A model generated the notes under the pieces. It was not told where the DNA came from. It was given only the letters and a program-made list of their open reading frames with translations, and made no database searches. Below are positions 63,814 to 64,000 of a stretch of DNA of 64,000 bases, piece by piece. A program made the position numbers and the translations under genes. Position 1 is the first letter of the stretch; every line of letters begins with the position of its first letter. Source of the stretch: Zingiber officinale (taxonomy: Eukaryota > Streptophyta > Magnoliopsida > Zingiberales > Zingiberaceae); assembly GCF_018446385.1 (NCBI RefSeq), contig NC_056000.1, forward strand, positions 33,641,511-33,705,510, in the 5' to 3' direction.

Positions 63814-64000
63814 AGAATTGATCCACTGGAGAACAATTTGGGGTAAGCATTTCACCTCTCTTCCTTTCTTTCGAGTAATTTGCAGTTCATACTTATTTTT
63901 CTAAATAGTCTGAACTGGTTCGATATTTTGCTTTCGAGAATGTATGCCTGAATCTATTGCGATATATTTCACTATCTATGTATGCTGAGATCTAGACATC
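63814..64000 (+). other. CACTA interior, nothing further recognised
   Basis: The sequence after the DUF868 fragment to the window end has no recognised coding region. GAACAATTTGGGGTAAGC near 63830 resembles a splice donor. Confidence 0.4.

Larger units (their letters stand above)
62661..64000 (+). mobile_element. CACTA (En/Spm-type) transposon, left end, runs past the window
   Basis: The terminus CACTACAACAAAAATG is the CACTA-type inverted repeat. Several GACAACGGTTT words in both orientations follow between 62690 and 62925, including a 36-bp palindrome at 62733-62768, as expected for transposase-binding subterminal repeats. It is inserted in the pararetrovirus relic, preceded by ATA. No transposase is seen up to the window end; instead it carries a DUF868 gene fragment. 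The right end is not in the window. Confidence 0.8.

Overview
The window is nuclear DNA of a flowering plant. It has GT-AG introns, monocot-style repeats, long Copia and Gypsy LTR elements, a Harbinger element, MITEs, a CACTA end and an endogenous pararetrovirus. The dominant LTR family and general composition suggest a monocot, possibly of the ginger group, but that is an inference from recalled repeat sequence and not a firm identification. Ordinary genes are few: two copies of a tropinone-reductase-like short-chain dehydrogenase (SDR) on the + strand, one RNA-directed DNA methylation factor (IDN2/FDM family) on the - strand, one unrecognised - strand gene, and a broken DUF868 gene carried inside a CACTA transposon.

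Layout. 1-8759 (copy A) holds the 3' end of a Copia element, a Gypsy fragment with a ~70-bp tandem array and the first part of a Harbinger transposon; it stops at a 100-N scaffold gap (8760-8859). 8860-12880 is a - strand Copia LTR with its primer-binding site and a little internal DNA. 13207-16009 is a second, more diverged Gypsy fragment (copy C), followed by a 900-bp foldback MITE and SDR gene 1 (17279-18441). 21990-24706 is a decayed Copia gag region. 24707-31719 is a complete gag-only Copia-type element with a CTTAT target duplication. 31720-39964 (copy B) is the Gypsy fragment plus a full-length but broken Harbinger element, almost identical to copy A. SDR gene 2 (40577-41716) follows. 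46330-47680 holds a short TRIM-like LTR element. 48664-52340 is the unrecognised gene, and 53443-57960 the IDN2/FDM gene. From about 59.8 kb a pararetrovirus relic is interrupted by a hAT MITE and cut off at 62661 by a CACTA element that runs to the window end.

Two duplications are superimposed. The older one is a tandem duplication of [Gypsy fragment + SDR + 3' flank] (13.2-21.4 kb and 31.7-44.8 kb); both SDR copies remain intact with the same five-exon structure. The second is the near identity of copy A to copy B. A shares B's Copia insertion junction, has clustered small errors and ends at a gap, so a false (assembly) duplication is the first thing to exclude. I saw no novel multi-gene system. 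The most interesting parts are the nested-element histories, the DUF868 capture, the gag-only element with its hairpin-rich LTR, and the divergence of the two SDR promoters and active-site loops.
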